Shown: positions 24,273 to 41,608 of the stretch, piece after piece | Position numbering within the stretch: the stretch's first letter is position 1 | Layout of the letters: each line of letters opens with the position of its first letter | From: Cryobacterium mannosilyticum | GTDB taxonomy: Bacteria > Actinomycetota > Actinomycetes > Actinomycetales > Microbacteriaceae | Direction: 5' to 3' | DNA: 64,000 nucleotides | Assembly (NCBI RefSeq): GCF_004402705.1 | Contig: NZ_SOFM01000021.1 | Coordinates: 62,001-126,000, forward strand | Made by a program: the position numbers and the translations under genes | Notes under the pieces: model-generated | Seen by the model: the letters and a program-made list of their open reading frames with translations, nothing else | What the model was told of the DNA's origin: nothing | Databases searched by the model: none

Positions 24273-27167
24273 TCAGTCGCCGAAGAACACGTTCGGCGAT
24301 GCCGCCGGTGCGGGCTTCGAGAACAGGTAGCCCTGGCCGTACCGGCAGCCCATCTCGGTCAGGAGGTCTCGCTGACCGGTGGTCTCGATGCCTTCCGCGA
24401 CGACGTCGAGGTTGAGGGAATCGGCCAGGCGAAGGATGCCCTCGACGATCGCCCGGTCGTGCTCGGAGCGTTCGAGGTCGCGGATGAAGGTGAGGTCGAT
24501 CTTCAGCAGGTCCACGGTGAACGCCTTCAGGTGGGTGAAGGAGGAATAGCCGGTGCCGAAGTCGTCGATGGCCAGCCGCACCCCGAGGGAGCGCAGTTCC
24601 TGGAAGGTGCGGGCGGCGGAGTCGATCGCATCGAGCACGGCGCTCTCGGTCAGTTCCAGCCAGAGCTGGTCCGGCGGGAGTCCGCTCTCCGCGAGAGCCC
24701 GTTTCACGACGGCCCCGAAGTCGTTCTGCACGAACTGCCGCGGTGACACGTTCACACTGACGGCCATGCGCCCGTCGAGGGAGGCGGCGGCCTGGCAGGC
24801 CTGGCCGAGCACCGTGGTGCCGATCCCCATGATCAGGCCGACCTCCTCGGCGATCGCGATGAACTCCCCTGGCGAGACCAGGCCCCGGTCTGGTCGCCGC
24901 CACCGGGCGAGCGCCTCGGTGGCCACGACGGTGCGCTGCTGCAGGTCGACGATCGGCTGGTACCAGGTCTCGATCTCGCCCAGCTCCACGGCGTCACGCA
25001 GCGCCAGTTCGGTATCGAGACGGCGCTCGATCCTCCCGCGCAGGTCGTCGTCGAAAACCTCGTAGCGTGCCCTTCCGCGGCCCTTCGCCAGGTACATGGC
25101 CTGGTCGGCGTTCCGGAGCAGCGACTCGGCGTCGTCGTGGCCGAGACCGAAGGCGATGCCGATGCTGGCGTCGACGGATGCGACCTGGTCGCCGACCAGA
25201 ATCGGCTCGGCGATGGCCTTTTGCAGCGCCTCGGCGATCTTGTGCACGTCCCTGTTGTTGCCGACATCCGGGCAGATCACGACGAACTCGTCGCCGCCGA
25301 TGCGGGAGACCGTGTCGGTTGAGCGCGCGTTCATCCGCAGCCGAATGCCGACCTCGGTCAGCACGGCGTCACCGGCGTGATGGCCGAGGCTGTCATTGAC
25401 GAACTTGAACCGGTCGAGGTCGATGAAGAGCACAGCGACGCCCTGTCCATGACCTGACGCCTGCAGGAGGGCCTGGTTGAGCCGGTCGAGAAGCAGCAGG
25501 CGGTTGGGCAGATTGGTCAGGGGATCGTGGAAGGCAAGGTGTTCCACGCGCGCCTCGGCCAGCCGGCGGGCGGTGATGTCCTCCAGTTGGTAGAGGAGCC
25601 CCCCGGCCGACTCGCCCTCGTTGATCTCGGCGATGCTGACCTTGACCCACGTTTCCTCCTCCTCGTCGCCGCGCCGCATCCGCCGGTCCATCCGCTGCCG
25701 GGTGGACGGCCCGTCGGCGAGGCTGAGTCGATCGCCGCCGCCGGCTCCGGCCGGCATGAAGATCTCGTCGATGTGCCCTTTGACCACGGATGTCGCTCGA
25801 CCTGCGAGGTCGAAGAGCCGCTTGTTCGCCTCCAGCACCTCTCCGTCGAGGGAGACGATCGCCGTGCCGAGCGGCGAGGAGGCGAAGGCCGCCTCGAAGC
25901 GTGCTCGCGCTGCTGCGGCCGCTTCCTCGGCGTTGCGAAGATCGGTGATGTCGGTCACGGTGGCCAGGTGTCCGGTGACGGTCTCGGGGTCCAGGCCGTG
26001 GATCGGCGCGGTGCTGACCTGAACCCAGCGCACCTGGCCCTGCGGGGTGCGGAAGCGCAGGGTGGTTTCGTAGATTGTGCCGGCGGCGACGACAGCGCCC
26101 CACTCCGCGGACACCCGATCGCTGTCGTCGGGGTGCATCGCCTTCGCCCACCCGTCCCCCAGAGACTCGTGGAGGGTCAGACCGCTCAGGGCCAGCCACT
26201 GGTCGTTCGCGGTGAGGAGCCCTCCCTCGGAGTCCAGCTCTACGATGCCGACGGGGGCGATCTTGATGAAGGTGTGGAGCTTGTCGGCGACTTCGCCGAG
26301 TTCCCGGGTGCGGCAGCCAACAGCCTCCTCGAGGGTGTGGTTGACCTCGGCCAGGGCCTGCATGGCTTCGTTGCGTTGCCGGTCGAGTTCCCTGAGTCTC
26401 CGGGCCGCGATCCACATCAGCGCGACACCCAGCACCGTCATGCTCGAAATCAGGATGGCAACGCCGAACACCGTGTCGTACAGACCCTGGTGCTGACCCC
26501 ACAGCCGCAACCAGCCGAGGAGGAAAGGGCCGAGAATGAGGAACGGCACGGCACGGCGCATCAGCTGCCCCGCGCTGCCCTGATCGCGAAGCAATCCCAC
26601 CAGGCCCACCGTGGGCTGCTGGAGCAGCACGGCCACCGACAGGATGGCGATGCTCAACGCCGTGTGCAGTGCGATGCTCGTGAACCCGGCCACGGTGTAG
26701 AGGGACGACACGCCATAGGCATAGCCCAGGAGGGCAATCAGGCTGATCAGCAGGGAGGCATGCGCGAAGACCTGCACCAGGGTGGTGCGGGCCTGTCGCA
26801 CGGCGATCACGGCCGTGCCGAGGAGGATCAGCCCCACCGCGGAGAGCGGCGCCATCCGCGGGTCCTGGCCGGCCAGGTCGATCCCCGGCACCCACCCGGC
26901 GATGCCGAACGTGGACCCGAGCGCGTACCCGACCAGGGTCGCAAGTGCGAGGGCGACCGTGACGGCGGCCAGGCTCACGGCCGCCCACCGATGCGCGAGC
27001 CCGACGGAAAGTGACAAAACGATCAGGGCGACGGCGGTGATCGGCTTCATCGGCGCGAGATGCGGCAGCACGGTCGTCAACGCGGCGGTGCCGGTGTACC
27101 AGCCGATCAGGACGATGAGTCCGACAGCCCCGACGAAGGCCGCGCCGATCCGACTTGCCAAACCCAT
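24273..27167 (-). CDS. Membrane PAS-GGDEF-EAL cyclic-di-GMP enzyme
   Basis: 964 residues. Residues 1-265 hold about eight membrane helices (MASE-like sensor), then two PAS/PAC regions (about 290-410 and 425-540) and a GGDEF domain with intact IGGDEF near 622. An inhibitory I-site RSTD lies exactly five residues before it. An EAL domain follows with TEALARW near 747 and DDFGTGYSS. Both active sites look intact, so synthesis and breakdown of cyclic-di-GMP are both possible. It is convergent with the PilZ glycosyltransferase (42-base gap), a natural source or sink of its activator. GGGAG lies just before the ATG. Confidence 0.93.
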   Translation of the reverse strand: MGLASRIGAAFVGAVGLIVLIGWYTGTAALTTVLPHLAPMKPITAVALIVLSLSVGLAHRWAAVSLAAVTVALALATLVGYALGSTFGIAGWVPGIDLAGQDPRMAPLSAVGLILLGTAVIAVRQARTTLVQVFAHASLLISLIALLGYAYGVSSLYTVAGFTSIALHTALSIAILSVAVLLQQPTVGLVGLLRDQGSAGQLMRRAVPFLILGPFLLGWLRLWGQHQGLYDTVFGVAILISSMTVLGVALMWIAARRLRELDRQRNEAMQALAEVNHTLEEAVGCRTRELGEVADKLHTFIKIAPVGIVELDSEGGLLTANDQWLALSGLTLHESLGDGWAKAMHPDDSDRVSAEWGAVVAAGTIYETTLRFRTPQGQVRWVQVSTAPIHGLDPETVTGHLATVTDITDLRNAEEAAAAARARFEAAFASSPLGTAIVSLDGEVLEANKRLFDLAGRATSVVKGHIDEIFMPAGAGGGDRLSLADGPSTRQRMDRRMRRGDEEEETWVKVSIAEINEGESAGGLLYQLEDITARRLAEARVEHLAFHDPLTNLPNRLLLLDRLNQALLQASGHGQGVAVLFIDLDRFKFVNDSLGHHAGDAVLTEVGIRLRMNARSTDTVSRIGGDEFVVICPDVGNNRDVHKIAEALQKAIAEPILVGDQVASVDASIGIAFGLGHDDAESLLRNADQAMYLAKGRGRARYEVFDDDLRGRIERRLDTELALRDAVELGEIETWYQPIVDLQQRTVVATEALARWRRPDRGLVSPGEFIAIAEEVGLIMGIGTTVLGQACQAAASLDGRMAVSVNVSPRQFVQNDFGAVVKRALAESGLPPDQLWLELTESAVLDAIDSAARTFQELRSLGVRLAIDDFGTGYSSFTHLKAFTVDLLKIDLTFIRDLERSEHDRAIVEGILRLADSLNLDVVAEGIETTGQRDLLTEMGCRYGQGYLFSKPAPAASPNVFFGD

Positions 27168-27507
27168 GGTGCTCCCAGCTCGCGATGGGCGAGAATGCCG
27201 CCACCAGTAGAAGAATACGGGGTTCCGGCATCCTCGCCGTCCCTCGCCACGGATTCCTCTGTCGTGGCGGTCTCGGGAGGCGTAGGATCACCTCTATATG
27301 CGATAGTCACCGCCCACCGATCCGAGGAAAGCCCGGTCGGGGGACGAGGAGTTCCAGTCCGCCACTGCGTTCGTCGCCACCGCGGCCGGCACTCCCACTC
27401 GGAAGCAGGCGCCAGCGGTCGGCCGAGACGGCGTGGGTCCGCGGCTGGGGCCCCACGGCGCTCTTCCTGTTCGGCCCGTTCCTTCATCGATGAGAAGGGA
27501 TTCTCAC
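27168..27507. other. 340-base intergenic region, no gene seen
   Basis: This is the divergent spacer between the cyclic-di-GMP enzyme and the VOC gene. No open frame with coding character, tRNA or clear repeat is visible. It must contain both promoters, but no convincing -35/-10 pair stands out. Confidence 0.5.
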
Positions 27508-27879
27508 ATGTTCAAGGAAGTACACACGGTATTGCCCGCGGCAGATCTCAAGCGCGCGCAGTCCTTCTATCACGACGCTCTCGACCTCGACCCTGCCGAG
27601 GTTCATCAGGGCGTTCTCGTCTACCGCCTGGATTCCGGCCAGGCCTTTGAAATCTATGAGACGAGCAATGCCGGAACCGCCAAGAACACCCAGATGGGTT
27701 GGGTGACCGACGATCTCGACAGTGAGATGACGAGGTTGCGGGCCCGCGGAGTGGTCTTCGAGGACTACGACATTCCCGGCATGAAGACCGTCAACGGGGT
27801 CGCGACTACGGACGAGATGAAGTCCGCCTGGTTCCGCGACACCGAGGGCAACTTCATCTGCGTCTCCGAGATGCTCTGA
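27508..27879 (+). CDS. VOC (glyoxalase/bleomycin-resistance) family protein
   Basis: 123 residues. ATG 27508 is chosen because AAGGGA lies 7 bases upstream; an upstream in-frame extension has no such site. Two beta-alpha-beta-beta-beta modules fit a single VOC unit: LPAADLKRAQSFYHDALDL at the start and WVTDDLDSEMTRLRARGV in the middle, ending AWFRDTEGNFICVSEML with the usual metal-site Glu. The substrate is unknown. It stands alone between divergent and convergent neighbours. Confidence 0.88.
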   Translation: MFKEVHTVLPAADLKRAQSFYHDALDLDPAEVHQGVLVYRLDSGQAFEIYETSNAGTAKNTQMGWVTDDLDSEMTRLRARGVVFEDYDIPGMKTVNGVATTDEMKSAWFRDTEGNFICVSEML

Positions 27880-27948
27880 CGTCAACCGGCCCGACCGGCC
27901 GCCTGGATGGCGCTTCGGCACCATCCAGGCGCGGACGGCAAGGCAATG

Positions 27949-29601
<1,653 letters not shown>

Positions 29602-29608
29602 TCGGCAG

Positions 29609-29700
29609 ATCTCCCTACGCCGGCATTACCCGGACAGGTTCAACGGTCGACGGCCCCGGCCGTCCTCTCAGCTCGCTGGTGCGAGCTCCCGTGGTGATGT
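29609..29700 (-). promoter_or_regulatory. TPP riboswitch (THI element) of thiC
   Basis: On the minus strand the conserved aptamer parts are readable in order: CACGGGAGCTC, the CTGAGAGG bulge, then TTGAACCTG, GGGTAATGCCGGCGTAGGGAG. The final GGGAG is itself the thiC ribosome site, 8-9 bases before ATG, which indicates translational control rather than a separate terminator. The end upstream of the aptamer is approximate. Confidence 0.95.
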
Positions 29701-29749
29701 GTTGACTCCACCACCCTATCCGCGAATCGGACGCCGGCGAACTGTCCGG

Positions 29750-30436
29750 CTACGCCCCGGCCCAGACGTTGGCGATGATGTCGTGGGTGTAACCGTCGGG
29801 GCCCGAGTTGACGTAGTGGGTCGCCAGCCAGATCCCGTCCCGGACGAAGTGCGACTCACCGGAGGTGCCGGCATCCCCGCTGGTCTCGGTGACGCAGCGC
29901 AGCCCGCCGAGCTCCTCGTAACAGGTCATCCCGGCGGCGGCGAGGCGCGCCTTCACGGCCGCGCTCTGCTCCGCGGTGACCCAGACCAGGTTCGTGGTGA
30001 GCCCGCTGTCGGAGCCGCCCTTCGGGTTTCCCCAGACGCAGGTGAGCTTGTCGGCCGTGTCGATGACCGTGCTGAGTTCGGCATCCGCTGTGCCGTGCCG
30101 CACTTCGGAGTCCGCCGCTTCGGTCCAGGCCGGGTTGAGCACCGCCGTGCCGAATGCCGCCACCATCGCCGGGCTGTAGAGTTCGCCGCAGGTCGACGGA
30201 TGCGGCCCGGCCGGGGTGGCCGCCGGGGCAGGCGCCGCGGCCAGGGCCACCGGCGCCGGGGTCTTGCTCGGTTGGGGGCGGGCGCCCGCGGCAGCGTCAC
30301 CGGGCAGGCCGGCGCCGCCGCGCCAGACGATGAGCAGCACGACGAGGGTCACGACCAGCGCCGAGCCGATAGCGCCGAGCAGGAACCAGAGCCGGCGCCG
30401 GGCGCGCGGTGGAGCGGACGGAGCTGGTGCGGTCAT
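29750..30436 (-). CDS. Membrane-anchored extracytoplasmic protein of unknown function
   Basis: 228 residues. A short Arg-rich cytoplasmic tail and one membrane helix (about 15-38, LWFLLGAIGSALVVTLVVLLIVW) are followed by a Pro/Ala linker and a 150-residue outside domain with four Cys (STCGELY, LTCVWG, MTCYEE, LRCVTE), likely two disulfides. This layout resembles actinobacterial DUF3558-like anchored proteins, but the family is not certain. It is encoded upstream of thiC on the same strand but separated by the riboswitch promoter region. Confidence 0.8.
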   Translation of the reverse strand: MTAPAPSAPPRARRRLWFLLGAIGSALVVTLVVLLIVWRGGAGLPGDAAAGARPQPSKTPAPVALAAAPAPAATPAGPHPSTCGELYSPAMVAAFGTAVLNPAWTEAADSEVRHGTADAELSTVIDTADKLTCVWGNPKGGSDSGLTTNLVWVTAEQSAAVKARLAAAGMTCYEELGGLRCVTETSGDAGTSGESHFVRDGIWLATHYVNSGPDGYTHDIIANVWAGA

Positions 30437-30480
30437 TGGCGAACCCCCTGGCAGATTGGGGCCAGCCTATCGGGCACGGT

Positions 30481-30505
30481 GGTCTCGACAGGCTCGATCA
30501 CCGGG
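30481..30505. repeat. Copy of a dispersed GGTCTCGACA..GCTCGA..CACCGG repeat
   Basis: GGTCTCGACAGGCTCGATCA followed by CCGGGC lies between two genes. It differs at only two of about 26 positions from the minus-strand reading of the block inside pilD (13810-13835). Motifs of this type (tcgacaagctcgaccacc) are familiar as short intergenic repeats in Microbacteriaceae and relatives. A partly inverted partner (TCGTCGAAATCACCGGGG) follows at 30531. Confidence 0.65.
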
Positions 30506-30553
30506 CGGGTCCGATGATCGGCCATTGGGCTCGTCGAAATCACCGGGGCTCAA

Positions 30554-30593
30554 CGACGGATGGCCCCCTGCCGAAGCAGGGGGCCATCCGTCG
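30554..30593 (-). terminator. rpoBC transcription terminator with UUCG tetraloop
   Basis: An 18-bp perfect stem, capped in the RNA by C(UUCG)G, begins 13 bases after the rpoC stop. The right arm is CAGGGGGCCATCCGTCG. No T-run follows. The very stable stem makes it a good candidate for the end of the rpoB-rpoC transcript. Confidence 0.85.
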
Positions 30594-30606
30594 TACCTAG
30601 CGAATG

Positions 30607-34503
<3,897 letters not shown>

Positions 34504-34548
34504 TTTCTCTCCTTGGAAAGTTTTCGAAGTTTTCGTCAGTGGCCGGGC

Positions 34549-38043
<3,495 letters not shown>

Positions 38044-38138
38044 GGAAATAACCTCCGTGGACCCCGTCAGGTCTAGTCACTGTTAGTAATGAATACCGAG
38101 TACGAACTCCACAGACCCTCCGTATATCTGAACCCGCT

Positions 38139-38166
38139 GATATAACTGAAACGAGGTATGCCTCAA
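38139..38166 (-). promoter_or_regulatory. Candidate rpoB promoter
   Basis: Minus strand TTGAGG (38166-38161), a 16-base spacer, and TATATC (38144-38139). Transcription would begin near 38132 and give a leader of about 90 bases before the TTG start at 38043. Confidence 0.55.
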
Positions 38167-38359
38167 GGTGGCTTGAGCACGCAAAGCCGACCGCAATATG
38201 AAGGCAGAGATTTGTCTGGGAGCGCAAAGATCAAGCATAGGCGCTTTCCCACGCCGTGTCCACCTCAATCTTGACCTTCCCGGAATTCTCAGGTATAACC
38301 CACCTTCGTGTCGGTCGGATGGGCGGAGACGCGGCTGGTGGAGGGCGCAGACTGGGGGG

Positions 38360-39229
38360 ATGAGCAGGGTTGAAGCGCAGCATCCGTCGGTCACGTTGAA
38401 ACTCAGCGGGCACCTGGCCGTGATCGAACCCGACCGGTTCACCCCGGGCAGTTTCAACCTGATCGTGGACGGCACGCCCCAGTCCCATGTCAACGTCGAC
38501 CACCCCGACGAGTTGTTCTTCGAGTACGTGCAGCGGATCGGGCACGTGATCGACCTGATCGGCGAAGTCGGCGAGCCGATCACCGCGGTGCACCTCGGCG
38601 CCGGCGCTCTGACGCTCCCCCGCTACGTCGAGGCGACCAGGCCCGGCTCCCGGCAGCAGGTGGTGGAGCTTGAGAGCGACCTGATCGACTTCGTGCGCGC
38701 CGAACTGCCCTGGGACAAGCGCGCGCAGCTGCGGGTGCGGCACGGCGACGCTCGCGAGGTGCTCGGCAAGCTGCCCGCCGGGTTGCACGGCTCGGTCGAC
38801 CTGGTCGTCGTGGACATCTTCTCCGGGGCGCGCACCCCCGCGCACGTGACCAGCCGCGAGTTCTACGAGCTGGCCGCGCCGCTGCTGAGCCCGAGGGGCG
38901 TCGTGGTGGTCAACGTCGCTGACGGGCCGGGCCTCGCCTTCGCCCGCGCCCAGGCCGCGACGCTGTCGGCCGTGTTCGACCATGTGCTCGGGCTCGCCGA
39001 GACCCAGGTGCTCAAGGGGCGCCGGTTCGGCAACATCGTGTTCGTGGCCGCCCACACGCCGATCGACCTGAGCTGGGTGTCGCGGCTGCTCGCCGGCGGC
39101 CCGCACCCGTCGAAGGTGGTCGAGGGGGCGGAGCTGCGCCAGTTCATGGCAAGCGCGCTCGCGACGACGGATGCGACGGCCACCCCGTCGCCGCTGCCCG
39201 GCCGCACGGTCTTCCAGATCGGCAACTGA
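38360..39229 (+). CDS. Spermidine synthase-like Rossmann-fold protein
   Basis: 289 residues from ATG 38360. Motifs of the spermidine synthase/methyltransferase fold are visible: AVHLGAGALTLPRYV as the nucleotide loop, QQVVELESDLIDFVR as the acidic strand end, RVRHGDAREVL and DLVVVDIFSGARTP. It lacks the classical polyamine gate motif GGGDG, so the substrate is unclear; many actinobacteria carry such fused-type proteins of unknown role. There is no spaced ribosome site; a CAGACT box 6 bases before ATG hints at a leaderless transcript. Confidence 0.8.
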   Translation: MSRVEAQHPSVTLKLSGHLAVIEPDRFTPGSFNLIVDGTPQSHVNVDHPDELFFEYVQRIGHVIDLIGEVGEPITAVHLGAGALTLPRYVEATRPGSRQQVVELESDLIDFVRAELPWDKRAQLRVRHGDAREVLGKLPAGLHGSVDLVVVDIFSGARTPAHVTSREFYELAAPLLSPRGVVVVNVADGPGLAFARAQAATLSAVFDHVLGLAETQVLKGRRFGNIVFVAAHTPIDLSWVSRLLAGGPHPSKVVEGAELRQFMASALATTDATATPSPLPGRTVFQIGN

Positions 39230-39256
39230 GTCGGCCAGGGCCCTTCCGATTCCACA

Positions 39257-39316
39257 TTCCCTGTGGATAACTCAGCTTCCCTGTTGATAACCGCGCTTCC
39301 CTGTTAATAACCCGGT
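39257..39316. repeat. Three 20-bp repeats resembling DnaA boxes
   Basis: Units start at 39257, 39277 and 39297 with the shared frame TTCCCTGTxxATAAC. The first contains TGTGGATAA, the exact complement of the consensus DnaA box TTATCCACA; the others differ by one or two bases (TGTTGATAA, TGTTAATAA). The spacing of 20 bp is about two helical turns. They lie just after the end of the spermidine-synthase-like gene. Confidence 0.7.
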
Positions 39317-39366
39317 GGCGAGGGCGTTGCCTCGCTGTTCCCCGTGCGGTACATCTCGCCTCCGCG

Positions 39367-39461
39367 TGGCTAACTCAGGAGATCCGGAGCCGGCCCCCGG
39401 CCTGACAGCCGGAATGGCTGTGGCGGGGCGCGGCGGCATCCGGGATCTCCTGAGTTAGCCA
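39367..39461. repeat. 95-bp hairpin element A
   Basis: A perfect 19-bp terminal inverted repeat TGGCTAACTCAGGAGATCC / GGATCTCCTGAGTTAGCCA encloses 57 GC-rich bases that can also fold. It shares the TAACTC..GATC arm design, size and inner GGCTGTGG motif with element B at 40231-40317. Confidence 0.8.
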
Positions 39462-39502
39462 CACACTTCGGGGCGCGGTGCGGGCTCGGCGTGGCGTCCG
39501 GC

Positions 39503-39546
39503 GCGAAGCCCGGCGTGAGGCCCGGCAGGAAGCCCGGCGCGAAACG
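39503..39546. repeat. 12-bp tandem repeat block
   Basis: Units of the type GCGAAGCCCGGC (39503), GTGAGGCCCGGC (39515), AGGAAGCCCGGC (39527), then a broken copy. The block is upstream of the TPR gene and probably non-coding. Confidence 0.7.
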
Positions 39547-39646
39547 CCCCCGCACTGGGGGCGGCAGGTGCCGGTCCGGGTTACTCTGGAGGCGACCCGT
39601 TTTCACCCGCGGCACGCCCTGGCCGCCCTCGTTTCAGGAACACACC

Positions 39647-40174
39647 CTGCCCATCATCATTGGCTACGACGCCGTCACCCTGCGTGAAAAAGTCGATCTC
39701 CGCGCTGCCGGCCTCCGTCTCGACGAACTCGGCGAACTGCGCAGCCTGTCTGCCCTCAACGAGAAGGTCGCCCTGCTGCGGCTGACCGGCCGCCTCGACG
39801 AGGCCTGGGACATCGCCAATACGGCGCTCCGCCAGGCCCGGTTCACCGGGTCGCGGGAAGAGCTCGCAGCCAGTCGCATCCGTCGCGCCCAGGTGCAGCA
39901 GTTCCAGGGCAAGCTCGACGAGGCCGCGGCCGAACTCACGCACTGCGTGCTGGAGTCGGAGACCCACGAGTGGGCCGGCGTCGCCGCGTTCGCCCGGGAG
40001 AACCGGGGCAAGGTCTACTTCGAACAGGGCGACCTCGATGGCGCCCTGGCCGACTTCACGGCCGCCGTGTTCCTGCGCGAGAAGGCGGGCGCCTCCTCGG
40101 AGCACCTCGAAAGCTCGCTGATCGCCGTGGCCGTGGTGGAGTCGTTCATCGCCGAGCAGCGCGAGGCCCGCTAG
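39647..40174 (+). CDS. TPR-type helical repeat protein
   Basis: About 175 residues, starting near PIIIGYDAVTLREKVDL. The start is uncertain: the frame is open from 39491, but the upstream part is a 12-bp tandem repeat, and the best spaced site (CAGGAA) precedes a CTG codon at 39647. The protein has helical pairs with TPR spacing: LSALNEKVALLRLTGRLDEA, ASRIRRAQVQQFQGKLDEA, ARENRGKVYFEQGDLDGA. This means a soluble protein-binding scaffold, otherwise unknown. Confidence 0.7.
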   Translation: MPIIIGYDAVTLREKVDLRAAGLRLDELGELRSLSALNEKVALLRLTGRLDEAWDIANTALRQARFTGSREELAASRIRRAQVQQFQGKLDEAAAELTHCVLESETHEWAGVAAFARENRGKVYFEQGDLDGALADFTAAVFLREKAGASSEHLESSLIAVAVVESFIAEQREAR

Positions 40175-40228
40175 CCCGCGGCATCCGCTCTCCCGTCCCG
40201 TTCTCTCCCGTCCCGTCCCGTCTCCGGG

Positions 40229-40320
40229 CATAACTCCTGCAGATCGGCTGTGGTCGGGATGCCCGCCCCCGGTTTCACGCGGAAGTCCGGCTGCGGGCAC
40301 CGAATCTGCAGGAGTTACGC
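40229..40320. repeat. 92-bp hairpin element B
   Basis: Arms TAACTCCTGCAGAT (40231-40244) and ATCTGCAGGAGTTA (40304-40317) are a perfect 14-bp inverted repeat. The outer bases are also nearly complementary. It is similar in size, arm start and inner GGCTGTGG motif to element A, about 860 bp away, so the two look like members of one family. Confidence 0.75.
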
Positions 40321-40426
40321 ACGTGGGGCATCGGGGGCATGCTGGATTCACGGCGGGTGAGCCCCTGGTGCGGAGCCCCCGGTTGGTGCGAAATGTTGGT
40401 GAGAGACGACTGAGGCGAGGCAGGAG

Positions 40427-41608
40427 ATGACCGACGATCGGGGACGGGACCGAACCTTGCGACCCACCGGCCGCCGGAACCTCGCACTGCTGGCGGCGCT
40501 GCTGCTGGCGGCGGCGCTGGCGGGATGCTCGGCCAGCGCGCCGCGGCCGTCCGTGGCAACCGAGACGCCGGCCCAGGCCCGGCCGACGCCCTCCCGGAGC
40601 GTGCCGCCGAACGCGGTGCTGTTGCCGGTGCATCCGGTGGGTGACCCCGTGGTCATCGCGTCGGGGCTGGATGCCCCCTGGTCGATCCTGCGCCTGCCTG
40701 CCGGCACCCTGATCAGCGAACGCGACACCGCGCTGGTGCGGGAGTTCCTTCCCGACGGCAGCCTGCGGGATGCCGCCAAGGTCCCGGGAGTGCGCCCCGG
40801 CGGCGAGGGCGGCCTGCTCGGCCTCGCGTTCCTCGCCGACGCCGCTGCTCCGGGCGGAACCGGCTGGGTGTACGCCTACTTCACGGCCGCCGACGACAAC
40901 GAGATCGTGCGGATGCCGCTGTCCGGCACTCCGGGCGGCCTCGGCCTCGGCTCGGCCGAGCCGGTGCTCTCGGGCATCCCCAAGGCCGGCAACCACGACG
41001 GCGGCCGGCTCGGCTTCGGACCCGACGGCCTGCTCTACGCCACGGCCGGTGACGCGGGCAACACCGCCAACGCCCAGGATCTCGGCTCGCTCGGCGGGAA
41101 GATCCTGCGGATGACGCCGACGGGCCAGGTGCCGGCCGGCAACCCGTTCGGCACGCTCATCTATTCCTTCGGGCACCGCAATCCGCAGGGCATCGCCTGG
41201 GACTCCCGGGGCCGGCTCTGGGCGAGCGAGTTCGGCCAGAACACCTGGGACGAGCTCAACCTCATCGTGCCCGGCGGGAACTACGGCTGGCCGGTCGTGG
41301 AGGGTGCGGCCGGGAACCCCGACTACCGCGACCCGGCAGAGCAGTGGCGCACGAGCGAGGCGAGCCCGAGCGGGCTGGCCATCGTGAACGACACCCTTTT
41401 CCTGGCAGCGCTGCGCGGCGAACGGATCTGGCGCATCGATCCCTCCACCGGGGAGACCAGTGCGTGGTTTGTCAACAGCTTCGGCCGGCTGCGCGACGTG
41501 GTGTCGGGCCCGGATGGCACACTGTGGTTTGTGAGCAATAACACGGATGGCCGCGGAGACCCGTCTCCCGGCGACGACCGGCTGTACCAGGTACGGGTGG
41601 CTCCCTGA
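40427..41608 (+). CDS. PQQ-type sugar (glucose/sorbosone) dehydrogenase lipoprotein
   Basis: 393 residues. The signal peptide ends in a lipobox LAGC near residue 34, so it is anchored outside the membrane. The beta-propeller has the family signatures DAPWSILRLPAGTLISERD, GEGGLLGLAF, HDGGRLGFGPDGLLYATAGD (catalytic His), GKILRMTPTG, YSFGHRNPQGIAWD, and EFGQNTWDELNLIVPGGNYG. It probably oxidises an aldose with pyrroloquinoline quinone. No pqq genes are in the window. Its stop shares one base with the next start (TGATG). Confidence 0.92.
   Translation: MTDDRGRDRTLRPTGRRNLALLAALLLAAALAGCSASAPRPSVATETPAQARPTPSRSVPPNAVLLPVHPVGDPVVIASGLDAPWSILRLPAGTLISERDTALVREFLPDGSLRDAAKVPGVRPGGEGGLLGLAFLADAAAPGGTGWVYAYFTAADDNEIVRMPLSGTPGGLGLGSAEPVLSGIPKAGNHDGGRLGFGPDGLLYATAGDAGNTANAQDLGSLGGKILRMTPTGQVPAGNPFGTLIYSFGHRNPQGIAWDSRGRLWASEFGQNTWDELNLIVPGGNYGWPVVEGAAGNPDYRDPAEQWRTSEASPSGLAIVNDTLFLAALRGERIWRIDPSTGETSAWFVNSFGRLRDVVSGPDGTLWFVSNNTDGRGDPSPGDDRLYQVRVAP

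Noticed and set aside
27330..27360. GAGGAAAGCCCGGTCGGGGG resembles the 5' core of RNase P RNA.
   Set aside because: The stretch before the next gene is too short for a 350-400 base RNA, and no matching 3' conserved region is present.
38170..38200. CACGCAAAGCC resembles part of the GEMM cyclic-di-GMP riboswitch.
   Set aside because: The paired stems and GNRA loop around it are missing, and it lies in the rpoB promoter region without relation to cyclic-di-GMP genes.
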